Shown here: positions 1 to 6,664 of the stretch, piece by piece
Position numbering within the stretch: position 1 is the stretch's first letter
Layout: every line of letters begins with the position of its first letter
Source of the DNA: an uncultured Collinsella sp.
GTDB taxonomy: Bacteria; Actinomycetota; Coriobacteriia; Coriobacteriales; Coriobacteriaceae
Direction: 5' to 3'
Length of the DNA: 21,270 bases
NCBI GenBank assembly: GCA_900547345.1
Contig: URGG01000024.1
Coordinates: 1 to 21,270, forward strand
Made by a program: the position numbers and the translations under genes
The notes under the pieces: generated by a model
Told to the model about the DNA's origin: nothing
Databases searched by the model: none
The model's input: the letters and a program-made list of their open reading frames with translations, nothing else

Positions 1-112
1 CGACCCGCCTATATATCGTCCCACGCGCAGTTTCGCAGCGAGCGAAGCGAAGCGAGAATGTTTGAGCATGGAATGATATGTGTGAGAGGCGGGCGGGAGG
101 GGTACGAGCGCC
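1..112. other. Left flank downstream of dut; no gene seen
   Basis: This stretch lies downstream of the dut stop codon and holds no coding region that I can support. It contains a short AGCG(A) tandem run at 37-55 (one AGCG followed by three AGCGA units) and a small hairpin made by TTCGC (32-36) and GCGAA (42-46). Neither is followed by a T-tract in the direction of dut transcription, so I do not call a terminator. The window edge cuts off whatever lies to the left. Confidence 0.4.
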
Positions 113-556
113 CTAGGCGACGCCGCTAGAACCGAAACCGCCGGCTCCTCGGTCGGTTTTATCTAGTTCGTCTACCTCTACGAGATTGACCGTGGGGACT
201 TCTTGGATGACGAGTTGCGCGATGCGGTCGCCTTTGTTGATCTGGATATTGTTGGTGGGATCCAGGTTGATGAGGATGACCTTAAGCTCGCCTCGATAGT
301 GGGCGTCGATGAGACCGGGCGTGTTGACTATAGACAGGCCCTGCTTAATGGCTAGACCGCTGCGGGGCTGGACAAAGCCGGCGTAGCCATCGGGCAGCGC
401 AATGGCCAAGCCAGTGGAAACCAAACGTCGCTCAAAGGGCTTGAGGGTACAGTCTTCGTTGGCGCGGAGGTCAAGGCCGGCATCTGTGGGATGAGCGTAT
501 TTGGGAAGCTCGACCGTGGGATCGAGACGCTTAATGTTAACGGTAATGTTGGACAT
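113..556 (-). CDS. dut: dUTP diphosphatase (dUTPase), trimeric type
   Basis: The enzyme hydrolyses dUTP to dUMP and pyrophosphate. This keeps uracil out of DNA and supplies dUMP for thymidylate synthesis in the cytoplasm. All five motifs of the trimeric family are visible in 147 residues: DAGLDLR (25-31), PRSGLA (64-69), the base-binding stretch NTPGLIDAHYRGE with Asp84, GDRIAQLV (109-116), and the flexible C-terminal RGAGGFGSSG (136-145). The length is normal for the family. The ATG lies 4 nt after the nrdR stop, and the end of nrdR supplies the ribosome binding site AAGGTGA, so the two genes are very probably co-transcribed and translationally linked. Pairing with nrdR places two genes of deoxynucleotide supply together. 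Confidence 0.97.
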   Translation of the reverse strand: MSNITVNIKRLDPTVELPKYAHPTDAGLDLRANEDCTLKPFERRLVSTGLAIALPDGYAGFVQPRSGLAIKQGLSIVNTPGLIDAHYRGELKVILINLDPTNNIQINKGDRIAQLVIQEVPTVNLVEVDELDKTDRGAGGFGSSGVA

Positions 557-560
557 GAAA

Positions 561-1004
561 TCACCTTAGCTTGTCGAGCTCTTGCAAAAACTCATCGACG
601 TCTTTGAAATCGCGATAGACCGAGGCAAATCGAATGTAGGCAACCTTGTCGATCTTGGCCAAGCGCTTAAGCACCATATCGCCCAGTTCGTGGGACGTTA
701 CAGCCGTCAGCGTACGGGAACGCAGCTCCACCTCGATATCATCGATGATCTCGTTGAGCTTTTTCGTATCGATATCGCGCTTAATCGTGGCGCGCATCAG
801 GCCGACCAGCAGCTTGTTGCGATCGAACCGCTGCTTAGACCCGTCGGATTTGATAACCTCGATGGGATCTTCGCAGCGCTCGAACGTCGTAAAACGATAA
901 TTGCACGAACAGCATTCGCGACGACGCTTGATAGTGTTGTTCGACTCCTGCATACGGGAATCGACAACGCGGGTATGTGCCTTGCCGCATTTGGGACAGC
1001 GCAT
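561..1004 (-). CDS. nrdR: Transcriptional repressor NrdR of ribonucleotide reductase genes
   Basis: NrdR is a zinc-ribbon/ATP-cone repressor that senses ATP/dATP and binds paired NrdR boxes upstream of ribonucleotide reductase operons. The N-terminal zinc ribbon is intact (Cys3, Cys6, Cys31, Cys34), followed by the signature RRRECCSC and FTTFER, and then an ATP-cone domain from about residue 47 (IEVIKSDGSKQRF) to 137. The length of 147 residues is typical. The ATG is preceded by the strong site AGGAGG. The start codon sits in one arm of a perfect inverted repeat (listed separately). It lies 51 nt downstream of the LysM gene and 4 nt upstream of dut. The same order, a LysM protein then nrdR divergent from lexA, is known in Mycobacterium (Rv2719c-Rv2718c) and Corynebacterium (divS-nrdR). 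No NrdR box was recognised in this window. Confidence 0.97.
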   Translation of the reverse strand: MRCPKCGKAHTRVVDSRMQESNNTIKRRRECCSCNYRFTTFERCEDPIEVIKSDGSKQRFDRNKLLVGLMRATIKRDIDTKKLNEIIDDIEVELRSRTLTAVTSHELGDMVLKRLAKIDKVAYIRFASVYRDFKDVDEFLQELDKLR

Positions 1005-1040
1005 GGTACCTCCTCTTAAACGATAACAAGGGTACCATGC
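1001..1040 (-). promoter_or_regulatory. Perfect 10-bp inverted repeat enclosing the nrdR start codon and ribosome binding site
   Basis: GCATGGTACC at 1001-1010 is the exact reverse complement of GGTACCATGC at 1031-1040, with 20 nt between them. The nrdR ATG (1002-1004) lies inside one arm and AGGAGG straddles the loop and the stem edge. In a transcript reading through from the LysM gene, the two arms could pair and hide the start codon. Alternatively the arms, centred 30 bp apart, could be a protein operator. A weak -35-like TTGCAT (1036-1041) overlaps the distal arm, but its -10 partner is poor. The repeat is directly visible; its function is inference. Confidence 0.6.
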
Positions 1041-1055
1041 AACCGAGCGGAAATC

Positions 1056-1505
1056 TTACGAACGAGCCGGAACTTTCAGAACTGCACCAGCATCAAGAGA
1101 GCTGCGATCGAGGTGATTTACGCTACGAATCATGTCGGAAGTCTCCTGCGTGGAAAGGCCATCGATGGGATGCTCCTGGGCAAGCGACCACAGAGAATCG
1201 CCGGACTGCACACGAACCGTTTCGTAGGTGACGTTGGCTACGGAATCGGCATATGCTGCGTGACGAGCAGAAAAAACTGACGTGGCAAGCACGAAGAACA
1301 GGGTAAACGCTACGGCTACAGCAACGATCGTCGAGGCCTTCAGGGCAACAGGAGCCGAAGCAACGGACGCACGCTGGGTGCGAACGGGCTTAGTGGCCAC
1401 GGCCTGAAAATGAGAGCGTCCGCCCTTCACGACCGTAAAGGCAGGCGTGGCGGGCGCCTCGAGCTTAAGAGCGAGGTTTCCCTGGACCATATCCGCTGCG
1501 TTCAT
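1056..1505 (-). CDS. Membrane-anchored LysM protein, probable SOS-induced cell-division suppressor (YneA/DivS/Rv2719c-like)
   Basis: The 149-residue protein has a cytoplasmic N-terminus of about 55 residues, one membrane helix at about 57-79 and an extracytoplasmic LysM domain at about 95-146 (YETVRVQSGDSLWSLAQ through VLKVPA), which should bind peptidoglycan. This layout and the position divergent from lexA match the SOS division inhibitors YneA of Bacillus, DivS of Corynebacterium and Rv2719c of Mycobacterium, which delay septation during DNA damage. The sequences of these proteins are poorly conserved, so the assignment rests on architecture, location and control. The ATG follows GAGGAG by 6 nt. 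A TTGACA-16-GATAAT promoter overlaps one LexA box and a second box lies at the expected transcription start, so LexA repression is expected. A generic LysM wall-binding protein is the alternative. Confidence 0.8.
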   Translation of the reverse strand: MNAADMVQGNLALKLEAPATPAFTVVKGGRSHFQAVATKPVRTQRASVASAPVALKASTIVAVAVAFTLFFVLATSVFSARHAAYADSVANVTYETVRVQSGDSLWSLAQEHPIDGLSTQETSDMIRSVNHLDRSSLDAGAVLKVPARS

Positions 1506-1576
1506 TCTGTTCTCCTCTCGTTTGTTTTGACGAGAACTGTTTTATCAAGCCGCGGGGACAAAAAAGTCTAGCGCGG

Positions 1577-1588
1577 GAACGAGTGTTC
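1577..1588. promoter_or_regulatory. LexA (SOS) box 1
   Basis: The sequence GAAC-GAGT-GTTC is a perfect GAAC-N4-GTTC palindrome, the core of the LexA site known from Bacillus and Actinobacteria. It lies just downstream of the -10 element of the LysM-gene promoter, about where transcription should start, so bound LexA would block that promoter. Confidence 0.85.
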
Positions 1589-1595
1589 GGTTATT

Positions 1596-1623
1596 ATTAT
1601 CTTCGAACAGTTGTTCCTGTCAA
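1596..1623 (-). promoter_or_regulatory. Promoter of the LysM gene (and probably nrdR-dut)
   Basis: Read on the minus strand, TTGACA (1618-1623) and GATAAT (1596-1601) are separated by 16 bp. The -35 is a perfect consensus and the -10 matches at five of six positions. LexA box 2 lies entirely within the spacer and box 1 at the predicted start. This matches the arrangement in the recA promoter. Confidence 0.75.
1605..1616. promoter_or_regulatory. LexA (SOS) box 2
   Basis: GAAC-AGTT-GTTC is a perfect GAAC-N4-GTTC palindrome flanked by C and C. It lies in the spacer of the leftward LysM-gene promoter and starts exactly 28 bp from box 1. It is also close enough to lexA to serve autorepression. 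Confidence 0.85.
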
Positions 1624-1632
1624 GCAAAAATA

Positions 1633-1644
1633 GAACATTTGTTT
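1633..1644. promoter_or_regulatory. LexA (SOS) box 3, one mismatch
   Basis: GAAC-ATTT-GTTT differs from GAAC-N4-GTTC at the last base only. It starts 28 bp after box 2, repeating the spacing of boxes 1 and 2, and lies 24 bp before the lexA start codon. Its position suggests it mainly controls lexA. I could not identify a convincing -35/-10 pair for lexA itself; TTGTTC at 1611-1616 is a weak candidate -35. Confidence 0.6.
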
Positions 1645-1668
1645 GGTATGGGTAGAGAGGAACCCCTG

Positions 1669-2313
1669 ATGGCTCGCAAAATTACCAAGCGTCAGCAGCA
1701 AATTTACGACTTCATCAAGGAATATCAGCAGGAGAAGGGCTATCCGCCCAGTGTGCGCGAGATGGCTTCGGCTGTGGGCCTTTCCTCCCCTAGCACCGTA
1801 CATGCGCACCTCTCCGCGCTGGAAGCACGCGGCCTGCTCAAGCGTGACGCCACCAAACCTCGCGCTCTCGAGCTCTTTGACGAGGACGGATCTTCCGTCT
1901 CCATCTCGAAGTCCGATGAGCCCACGGTGCCCCGCGGCACTGTATCGCTGCCTCTCGTAGGCCGTGTCGCTGCAGGGATTCCCATCCTTGCCGAGCAGAA
2001 TATCGAGGACACCTTTACCATCCCAACCGAGATCGCAACAGAACAGGGGTCCTTTATCCTCGAGGTCCACGGCAATTCGATGATTAACGTCGGCATCTAT
2101 AACGGCGACTACATCATCGTTCGCGAGCAGAAGAGCGCCATGAATGGCGAGATTGTCGTGGCCATGATCGATGGCTCCGCAACAGTCAAAACATTCTATA
2201 AGGAGCAGGGACGCGTTCGCCTGCAGCCCGAAAACGACACTATGGAGCCTATCTACGCGACAAATCCCACGATTCTAGGCAAGGTCGTCGGTTTGATGCG
2301 CCGGTTTTCGTAA
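1669..2313 (+). CDS. lexA: LexA repressor, self-cleaving regulator of the SOS response
   Basis: LexA represses DNA-damage genes and cleaves itself when stimulated by RecA filaments. The 214-residue protein has an N-terminal winged helix-turn-helix (about 1-65, including GYPPSVREMA and SSPSTVHAHL), a linker, and a C-terminal S24-peptidase domain. The cleavage site Ala102-Gly103, catalytic Ser137 (HGNSM) and catalytic Lys174 (ATVK) are all present. A longer frame begins at TTG 1639, but the ATG at 1669 is preferred. It is preceded by GAGAGGA at suitable spacing, starts MARKITKRQQ as in the family, and leaves the LexA boxes outside the gene. Three LexA boxes upstream indicate autorepression and shared control of the divergent LysM gene. 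The stop codon overlaps the next start as TAATG. Confidence 0.98.
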   Translation: MARKITKRQQQIYDFIKEYQQEKGYPPSVREMASAVGLSSPSTVHAHLSALEARGLLKRDATKPRALELFDEDGSSVSISKSDEPTVPRGTVSLPLVGRVAAGIPILAEQNIEDTFTIPTEIATEQGSFILEVHGNSMINVGIYNGDYIIVREQKSAMNGEIVVAMIDGSATVKTFYKEQGRVRLQPENDTMEPIYATNPTILGKVVGLMRRFS

Positions 2314-3017
2314 TGCAAAAACGCATCACGGTCTTTGATACCATTCGCGGGTTTACCATGCTGTCGATGGCGGGATTTCATGCCTGCTACGACCTTGCCT
2401 ACCTATATGGTTGGGAGATGCCCTGGTTTACCCAGACCATCTTCCAAGACATCTGGCGAGCCAGCATCAGTTGGGTATTTTTGTTTATTGCCGGCTGGAT
2501 GTGCACCCTCTCGCGCAACAACATCAAGCGTGCCGCCAAATATGCCGTAGCCGCTTTGGTCGTATGGGTCGCAACGACGCTCGTCTCAGTCGATGACTCG
2601 GTGAACTTCGGCATCATTTTCTGCATGGCGGCGTGCACCGCCATTGTTGCACTCGCGCGCCCGGTTCTCGATAGAATACCGGCAGTTTGGGGTATAACGA
2701 TTTGCCTCATACTCTTTGCCTGTACCTGGAGCATTCCTAAAGCGGTCTACCCTATCCCCCATCTAGCTTGGCTGGGGTTCCCAAGTCCAGACTTTGTCTC
2801 CGGTGATTACTATCCGCTCATACCCTTCTTATTTATGTACCTCACAGGCTTCTTTGCCGCGCGCACGGCTCAGAAAGCAAACTGCGAGGCACCAGCATGG
2901 GCCTATGAAAATCCCATCCCGACGCTCGCAAGCCTCGGACGCCATGCACTGCCGTTCTACCTGCTTCATCAACCGGTTATCTTGGGTGTACTGGAGCTGA
3001 TTTATTCCGTTCGGTAA
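2313..3017 (+). CDS. Membrane acyltransferase-like protein (HGSNAT catalytic-like, DUF1624 family)
   Basis: This 234-residue integral membrane protein has about six or seven hydrophobic segments. It begins with the family signature FDTIRGFTMLSMAGFHACYD (8-27), which includes the His23 region, and ends with LGRHALPFYLLHQP (208-221). Both features are typical of heparan-alpha-glucosaminide N-acetyltransferase-like and YeiB-related proteins, thought to move acyl groups across membranes onto sugars or other acceptors. The substrate here is unknown. The ATG shares its A with the lexA stop (TAATG) and has no ribosome binding site of its own, so translation probably depends on lexA and expression should follow LexA autoregulation. 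The last 16 bp overlap the end of hflX on the other strand. The family call is firm, the function is not. Confidence 0.85.
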   Translation: MQKRITVFDTIRGFTMLSMAGFHACYDLAYLYGWEMPWFTQTIFQDIWRASISWVFLFIAGWMCTLSRNNIKRAAKYAVAALVVWVATTLVSVDDSVNFGIIFCMAACTAIVALARPVLDRIPAVWGITICLILFACTWSIPKAVYPIPHLAWLGFPSPDFVSGDYYPLIPFLFMYLTGFFAARTAQKANCEAPAWAYENPIPTLASLGRHALPFYLLHQPVILGVLELIYSVR

Positions 3018-4291
3018 CGCTCAAGACGTGGTGCGATACGGTCCGGAAGCTTTGCCACAATACGAACGCCGTCCTCGAGGTATTCCTCGTGCAGAAGGGT
3101 TCCCTGTTCGTGCACGAGCGTGATTAACGCGCCCTCTCGATACGGGATATCGGCCGAGAGCAACACGTCCGTGGCGGCCGCTTCACGAGCGATGCGGTCG
3201 ACTAAGTCATCAAGACCCTCACCCGTCTGAGCCGAGAACAGCACCGCCTCGGGATAGCGCCGGCGAAAGCTCAAGCGATCGACGCTATCGAGCAGATCAA
3301 TTTTATTGAACACGGTAAGTGTCAGGCGCTCACCGGCACCAATCTCATCAAGGACACGATCAACCGCCTCGAGCTGACGCTCATAATCCTCATCGGAAGC
3401 ATCTACAACTTTAAGAATCAAATCGGCGCCGAGCACCTCGGAAAGCGTAGATTTAAACGCGTCGACCAGGCCATGTGGCAGCTTTTGAATAAAGCCGACG
3501 GTATCGGTGATCGTCATGCCACGACCACCGGGCAAACGGTACGAGCGCGTTATAGGATCGAGCGTGGCAAACAGCTTATCCTGCGAAAGTACCGTGGATC
3601 CCGTCAAACGATTAAGCAGCGTCGACTTGCCGGCATTGGTGTAGCCAGCCAACGCAACGCGAAACGCTGGCGATTCAATACGGCTTTTCGATTGCACATC
3701 GCGGCGCTGTTCAACCTGTTTCAGTTCGCGTCGAAGCGCAGCGATCTTATTGCGAATCAGACGACGGTCGACCTCGAGTTGGCTTTCGCCCTGGCCAAAG
3801 CGCGAGCCAATACCGCCACGCGTCTGTTCCTTGGCAAGGTGGCTCCACATACCTCGCAAACGAGGCAACAGGTACTGCAACTGTGCCAGCTGCACCTGCA
3901 AGCGGCCCTCACGCGTCTGGGCATGCAGACCAAAGATATCCAAAATCAACGCCGTACGGTCAATAATCTTGACCGGTTCGCCCACGGCTTTCTCAAGATA
4001 GGACTGCTGTGAAGGAGTCAGGTCGTCGTCGAAGATAACAACATCCGCATCCATGCGATGCACCAAACCGCACAGCTCCTCGACCTTTCCGGAGCCGATA
4101 AACGATTTGGGATAGGGCTTGACCAGGCGCTGAGACAAGCGTGCAACGCATTGGGCCCCAGCAGTGTGGGCTAGACGCTCGAGCTCGTCGAGCGAACGGT
4201 CGAGCGGCCAGGCGTTATCGTGCCACTCAACACCAACCAAGATGGCGCGCTCGGGTTCAGGCGCCGTGGGGACCAAAGGGAAACGAGCCAT
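3002..4291 (-). CDS. hflX: GTPase HflX, ribosome-associated
   Basis: HflX is a translational GTPase that binds the large ribosomal subunit and splits stalled or hibernating ribosomes. The 429-residue protein has the HflX N-terminal domain (ILVGVEW at 17-23, SFIGSGKVEEL at 63-73), a basic glycine-rich linker (TRGGIGSRFGQGE, 157-169) and a GTPase domain with G1 GYTNAGKS (216-223), G3 DTVG (263-266) and G4 NKID (329-332). Its ATG shares a base with the miaA stop (TAATG), so translation is probably coupled; miaA-hflX linkage is also seen in E. coli and Actinobacteria. It is the last gene of the leftward run, and its end overlaps the oppositely directed acyltransferase-like gene with no hairpin terminator visible. 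Confidence 0.97.
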   Translation of the reverse strand: MARFPLVPTAPEPERAILVGVEWHDNAWPLDRSLDELERLAHTAGAQCVARLSQRLVKPYPKSFIGSGKVEELCGLVHRMDADVVIFDDDLTPSQQSYLEKAVGEPVKIIDRTALILDIFGLHAQTREGRLQVQLAQLQYLLPRLRGMWSHLAKEQTRGGIGSRFGQGESQLEVDRRLIRNKIAALRRELKQVEQRRDVQSKSRIESPAFRVALAGYTNAGKSTLLNRLTGSTVLSQDKLFATLDPITRSYRLPGGRGMTITDTVGFIQKLPHGLVDAFKSTLSEVLGADLILKVVDASDEDYERQLEAVDRVLDEIGAGERLTLTVFNKIDLLDSVDRLSFRRRYPEAVLFSAQTGEGLDDLVDRIAREAAATDVLLSADIPYREGALITLVHEQGTLLHEEYLEDGVRIVAKLPDRIAPRLERYRTE

Positions 4292-5229
4292 TAGGCCGCC
4301 TCGATGCGATGGTAAATATCATCAACGACCTCATCGATCGTAAACTCATCCATATCGAACCACACGATGCGATCGTCACGCTTAAACCAGGATAGCTGGC
4401 GCTTGGCATAGCGACGTGAGCGCATCTTGATAAGCTCACGGGCCTCATCCATGGTAATAGCGCCACGCAAGGCATCAATAATCTCTTTGTAACCAATTGC
4501 CTGCATCGACGTGAGCGCATCGCCCAGGCCCTGGTCCATAAGGCCACGGACCTCATCAACCAGTCCCTGCTCAAACATAAGGTCGACACGTAGGTTAATG
4601 CGCTCATACAGCACTTCACGGCTACGCGTCAGACCAAACCACAAGGCATGATAGCGCTCGCGCGGAACACTGAATTTCGACTTCTGCTGGGCATATGACA
4701 CGCCGTCATCGTGCATCTCGAGCGCACGAATCACACGACGCACGTTATGGGGATGAATCACGGCAGCTGATTCAGGGTCGCGCTCGGCAAGCAGGGCATG
4801 CAATGCTTCCTCGCCAATGCGCTCGGCAAGCTCCTGATAGCCCACGCGTCGTTCGTCCTCGAGTTCTCCCGAAGGAAAATCCATTTCATCGAGAGCGGCC
4901 TTGAGATACAAGCCCGTACCGCCGCAAAAGACCGGAAGACGCTGCTCGCCAAGCAAACGCTCGACATGTGCTCGGGCGTCCGACTGGTAGAGCGCAGCAG
5001 AATACGCGACGCCGGGATCCACGATATCGATAAGGCGCAGAGGTGCCGAGCACTCCTCGGGCATCATTTTGGCCGTACCGATGTCCATGCCGCGATAGAT
5101 TTGCATCGCGTCGCACGACAACACTTCGGACGATAGACGAGCGGCCAGGCGGTCGGCAACATCGCTTTTTCCGACCGCTGTCGGACCGACAATCGCTACA
5201 GCAGAAAGGCTTGCACCAGGAGAAATCAT
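4291..5229 (-). CDS. miaA: tRNA dimethylallyltransferase MiaA
   Basis: MiaA transfers a dimethylallyl group to N6 of A37 in tRNAs that read UNN codons, the first step toward ms2i6A. The 312-residue form has the P-loop GPTAVGKS (15-22), the catalytic region CDAMQIYRGMDIGTAK (39-54) and the family motif GGTGLYLKA (103-111). A longer frame opens at GTG 5268 inside miaB and would add 13 residues. I prefer the ATG at 5227-5229, which shares a base with the miaB stop (TAATG) and places the P-loop at the usual distance from the start. No good ribosome binding site precedes either start, which fits reinitiation after miaB. The product of this enzyme is the substrate of MiaB encoded just upstream. Confidence 0.97.
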   Translation of the reverse strand: MISPGASLSAVAIVGPTAVGKSDVADRLAARLSSEVLSCDAMQIYRGMDIGTAKMMPEECSAPLRLIDIVDPGVAYSAALYQSDARAHVERLLGEQRLPVFCGGTGLYLKAALDEMDFPSGELEDERRVGYQELAERIGEEALHALLAERDPESAAVIHPHNVRRVIRALEMHDDGVSYAQQKSKFSVPRERYHALWFGLTRSREVLYERINLRVDLMFEQGLVDEVRGLMDQGLGDALTSMQAIGYKEIIDALRGAITMDEARELIKMRSRRYAKRQLSWFKRDDRIVWFDMDEFTIDEVVDDIYHRIEAA

Positions 5230-6599
5230 TAGCGAGGCTCGCCCACGACGGAGCCAGACAGATACCACGTCTTGGCGACATCAATATCAACATCGACGAT
5301 CTTGCCGATAAGCTGATCGATGCTATAGCCAGCAGGAATCGGCGCATGCACAGTCTGGTTCTTAGGGCTCTTGCCCAGAAGGACAGCGTCGTTCTTCTTG
5401 CTCGTGCCCTCAATGAGCGCAGGCACCACAGTGTGAAGCTCGCCCTGGTTAAACTCGTGTGCCGTCGTCTCGATAACCTTGACCAGACGGTTAAAGCGCT
5501 CAAGGATAACCTCATGCGGGGTGGGATCATAAATCTCGGCGGCCGGGGTACCGGCGCGCTTGGAGTAAATAAACGTGTAGGCTTGGGCATAGCGCACCGT
5601 CTCGGCAAGCGAGAGCGTCTGCTCAAAGTCTTCCTCGGTCTCACCAGGGAAGCCCACGATGATGTCGGTCGAAAGCGCAATATCGGGCATACGGTTACGA
5701 ATACGATCGACCAGGCCCAGATAATCCTCGCGCGTGTACCGACGATTCATCTCTTTAAGGATGCGCGTGGAACCCGACTGAACGGCCAAGTGAAGCTGCG
5801 GCATGACGGCAGGCGTCTCGGCCATAGCATCGATGGTCTCGGGCAGCAGATCTTTGGGGTGCGAAGAGGTAAAGAAGATACGCTCGACACCCGTATCGCC
5901 CACAGCGCGCAGCAGATCGGCAAAACGCGGCTTGCCAAAGAGATCGCGACCGTAGGAGTTAACGTTTTGGCCCAGCAGCGTAATCTCGCGCACGCCCTGA
6001 CGCACAAGCCCGGTAACCTCGTCGACAATCTCCTCGAAGGGACGGCTCTTCTCACGACCACGGACGTACGGCACGATGCAGTACGTACAGAAATTGTTGC
6101 AGCCCGTCATGATGGGCACCCAGGCGTGATACTGCGTCTCGCGATGCCACGGCATACTCATGGCGTCGGTATCCTCATGCTCATTCGTACGGATATGGCG
6201 CTTACCATCCAAAAACGCCTCGGCGATAAGCTCAGCCACGTGCGCAATAGAATGGGTGCCGAAAATGACGTTGACGTTATCGACGTTGGTGAGCAAGCCC
6301 TCACCATCGCGCTGGGCGATGCAGCCGCCCACGGCGACAACACGCTTACCCGAAGGCGAAGGAGGAAGGCTCTTGCAGGAATTGCACTGACCATACAGGC
6401 GCGTATCGGCAGCCTCGCGCACACAGCACGTCATGAACACGACAATATCGGCATGCTCGGGATCGAGCGCCATAAGACAGCCATACGAATCGAGCAAGCC
6501 ACTCACGCGCTCGGAGTCGTGCTGGTTCATCTGGCAGCCGAATGTGCGGATAAAGTAGGTTTTACCGGCAAGAATATCGCGTACGGAACGCTGGTCCAT
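5229..6599 (-). CDS. miaB: tRNA-2-methylthio-N6-dimethylallyladenosine synthase MiaB
   Basis: MiaB is a radical SAM methylthiotransferase that adds a methylthio group to i6A37 of tRNA, acting after MiaA. The 456-residue protein has the N-terminal methylthiotransferase domain with cluster-binding Cys22 (FGCQMN), Cys58 (TCCVRE) and Cys93 (GGCIAQ). The radical SAM motif C-x3-C-x2-C is at Cys167, Cys171 and Cys174 (GCNNFCTYC), and a C-terminal TRAM domain covers about 375-445. Compared with RimO in this window it has FGCQMNQHDSE rather than LGCAKNEVD, which separates the two families. The ATG is preceded by a modest AGGATG. It overlaps miaA by one base and follows spoVS after about 65 bp. Confidence 0.97.
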   Translation of the reverse strand: MDQRSVRDILAGKTYFIRTFGCQMNQHDSERVSGLLDSYGCLMALDPEHADIVVFMTCCVREAADTRLYGQCNSCKSLPPSPSGKRVVAVGGCIAQRDGEGLLTNVDNVNVIFGTHSIAHVAELIAEAFLDGKRHIRTNEHEDTDAMSMPWHRETQYHAWVPIMTGCNNFCTYCIVPYVRGREKSRPFEEIVDEVTGLVRQGVREITLLGQNVNSYGRDLFGKPRFADLLRAVGDTGVERIFFTSSHPKDLLPETIDAMAETPAVMPQLHLAVQSGSTRILKEMNRRYTREDYLGLVDRIRNRMPDIALSTDIIVGFPGETEEDFEQTLSLAETVRYAQAYTFIYSKRAGTPAAEIYDPTPHEVILERFNRLVKVIETTAHEFNQGELHTVVPALIEGTSKKNDAVLLGKSPKNQTVHAPIPAGYSIDQLIGKIVDVDIDVAKTWYLSGSVVGEPR

Positions 6600-6664
6600 G
6601 AGCTTACATCCTAACGATGGTATCGACGGGGCGCATAGGTGCTACAAGCGTGCAGATGGCTCGC

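Noticed and set aside
37..55. AGCGA tandem run as a CRISPR or mobile-element end
   Set aside because: The units are 5 bp, too short and without spacers, and no cas or transposase gene is present.
1639..1668. TTG start extending lexA by ten residues
   Set aside because: It overlaps LexA box 3 and has no ribosome binding site; the ATG at 1669 has one and gives the family N-terminus.
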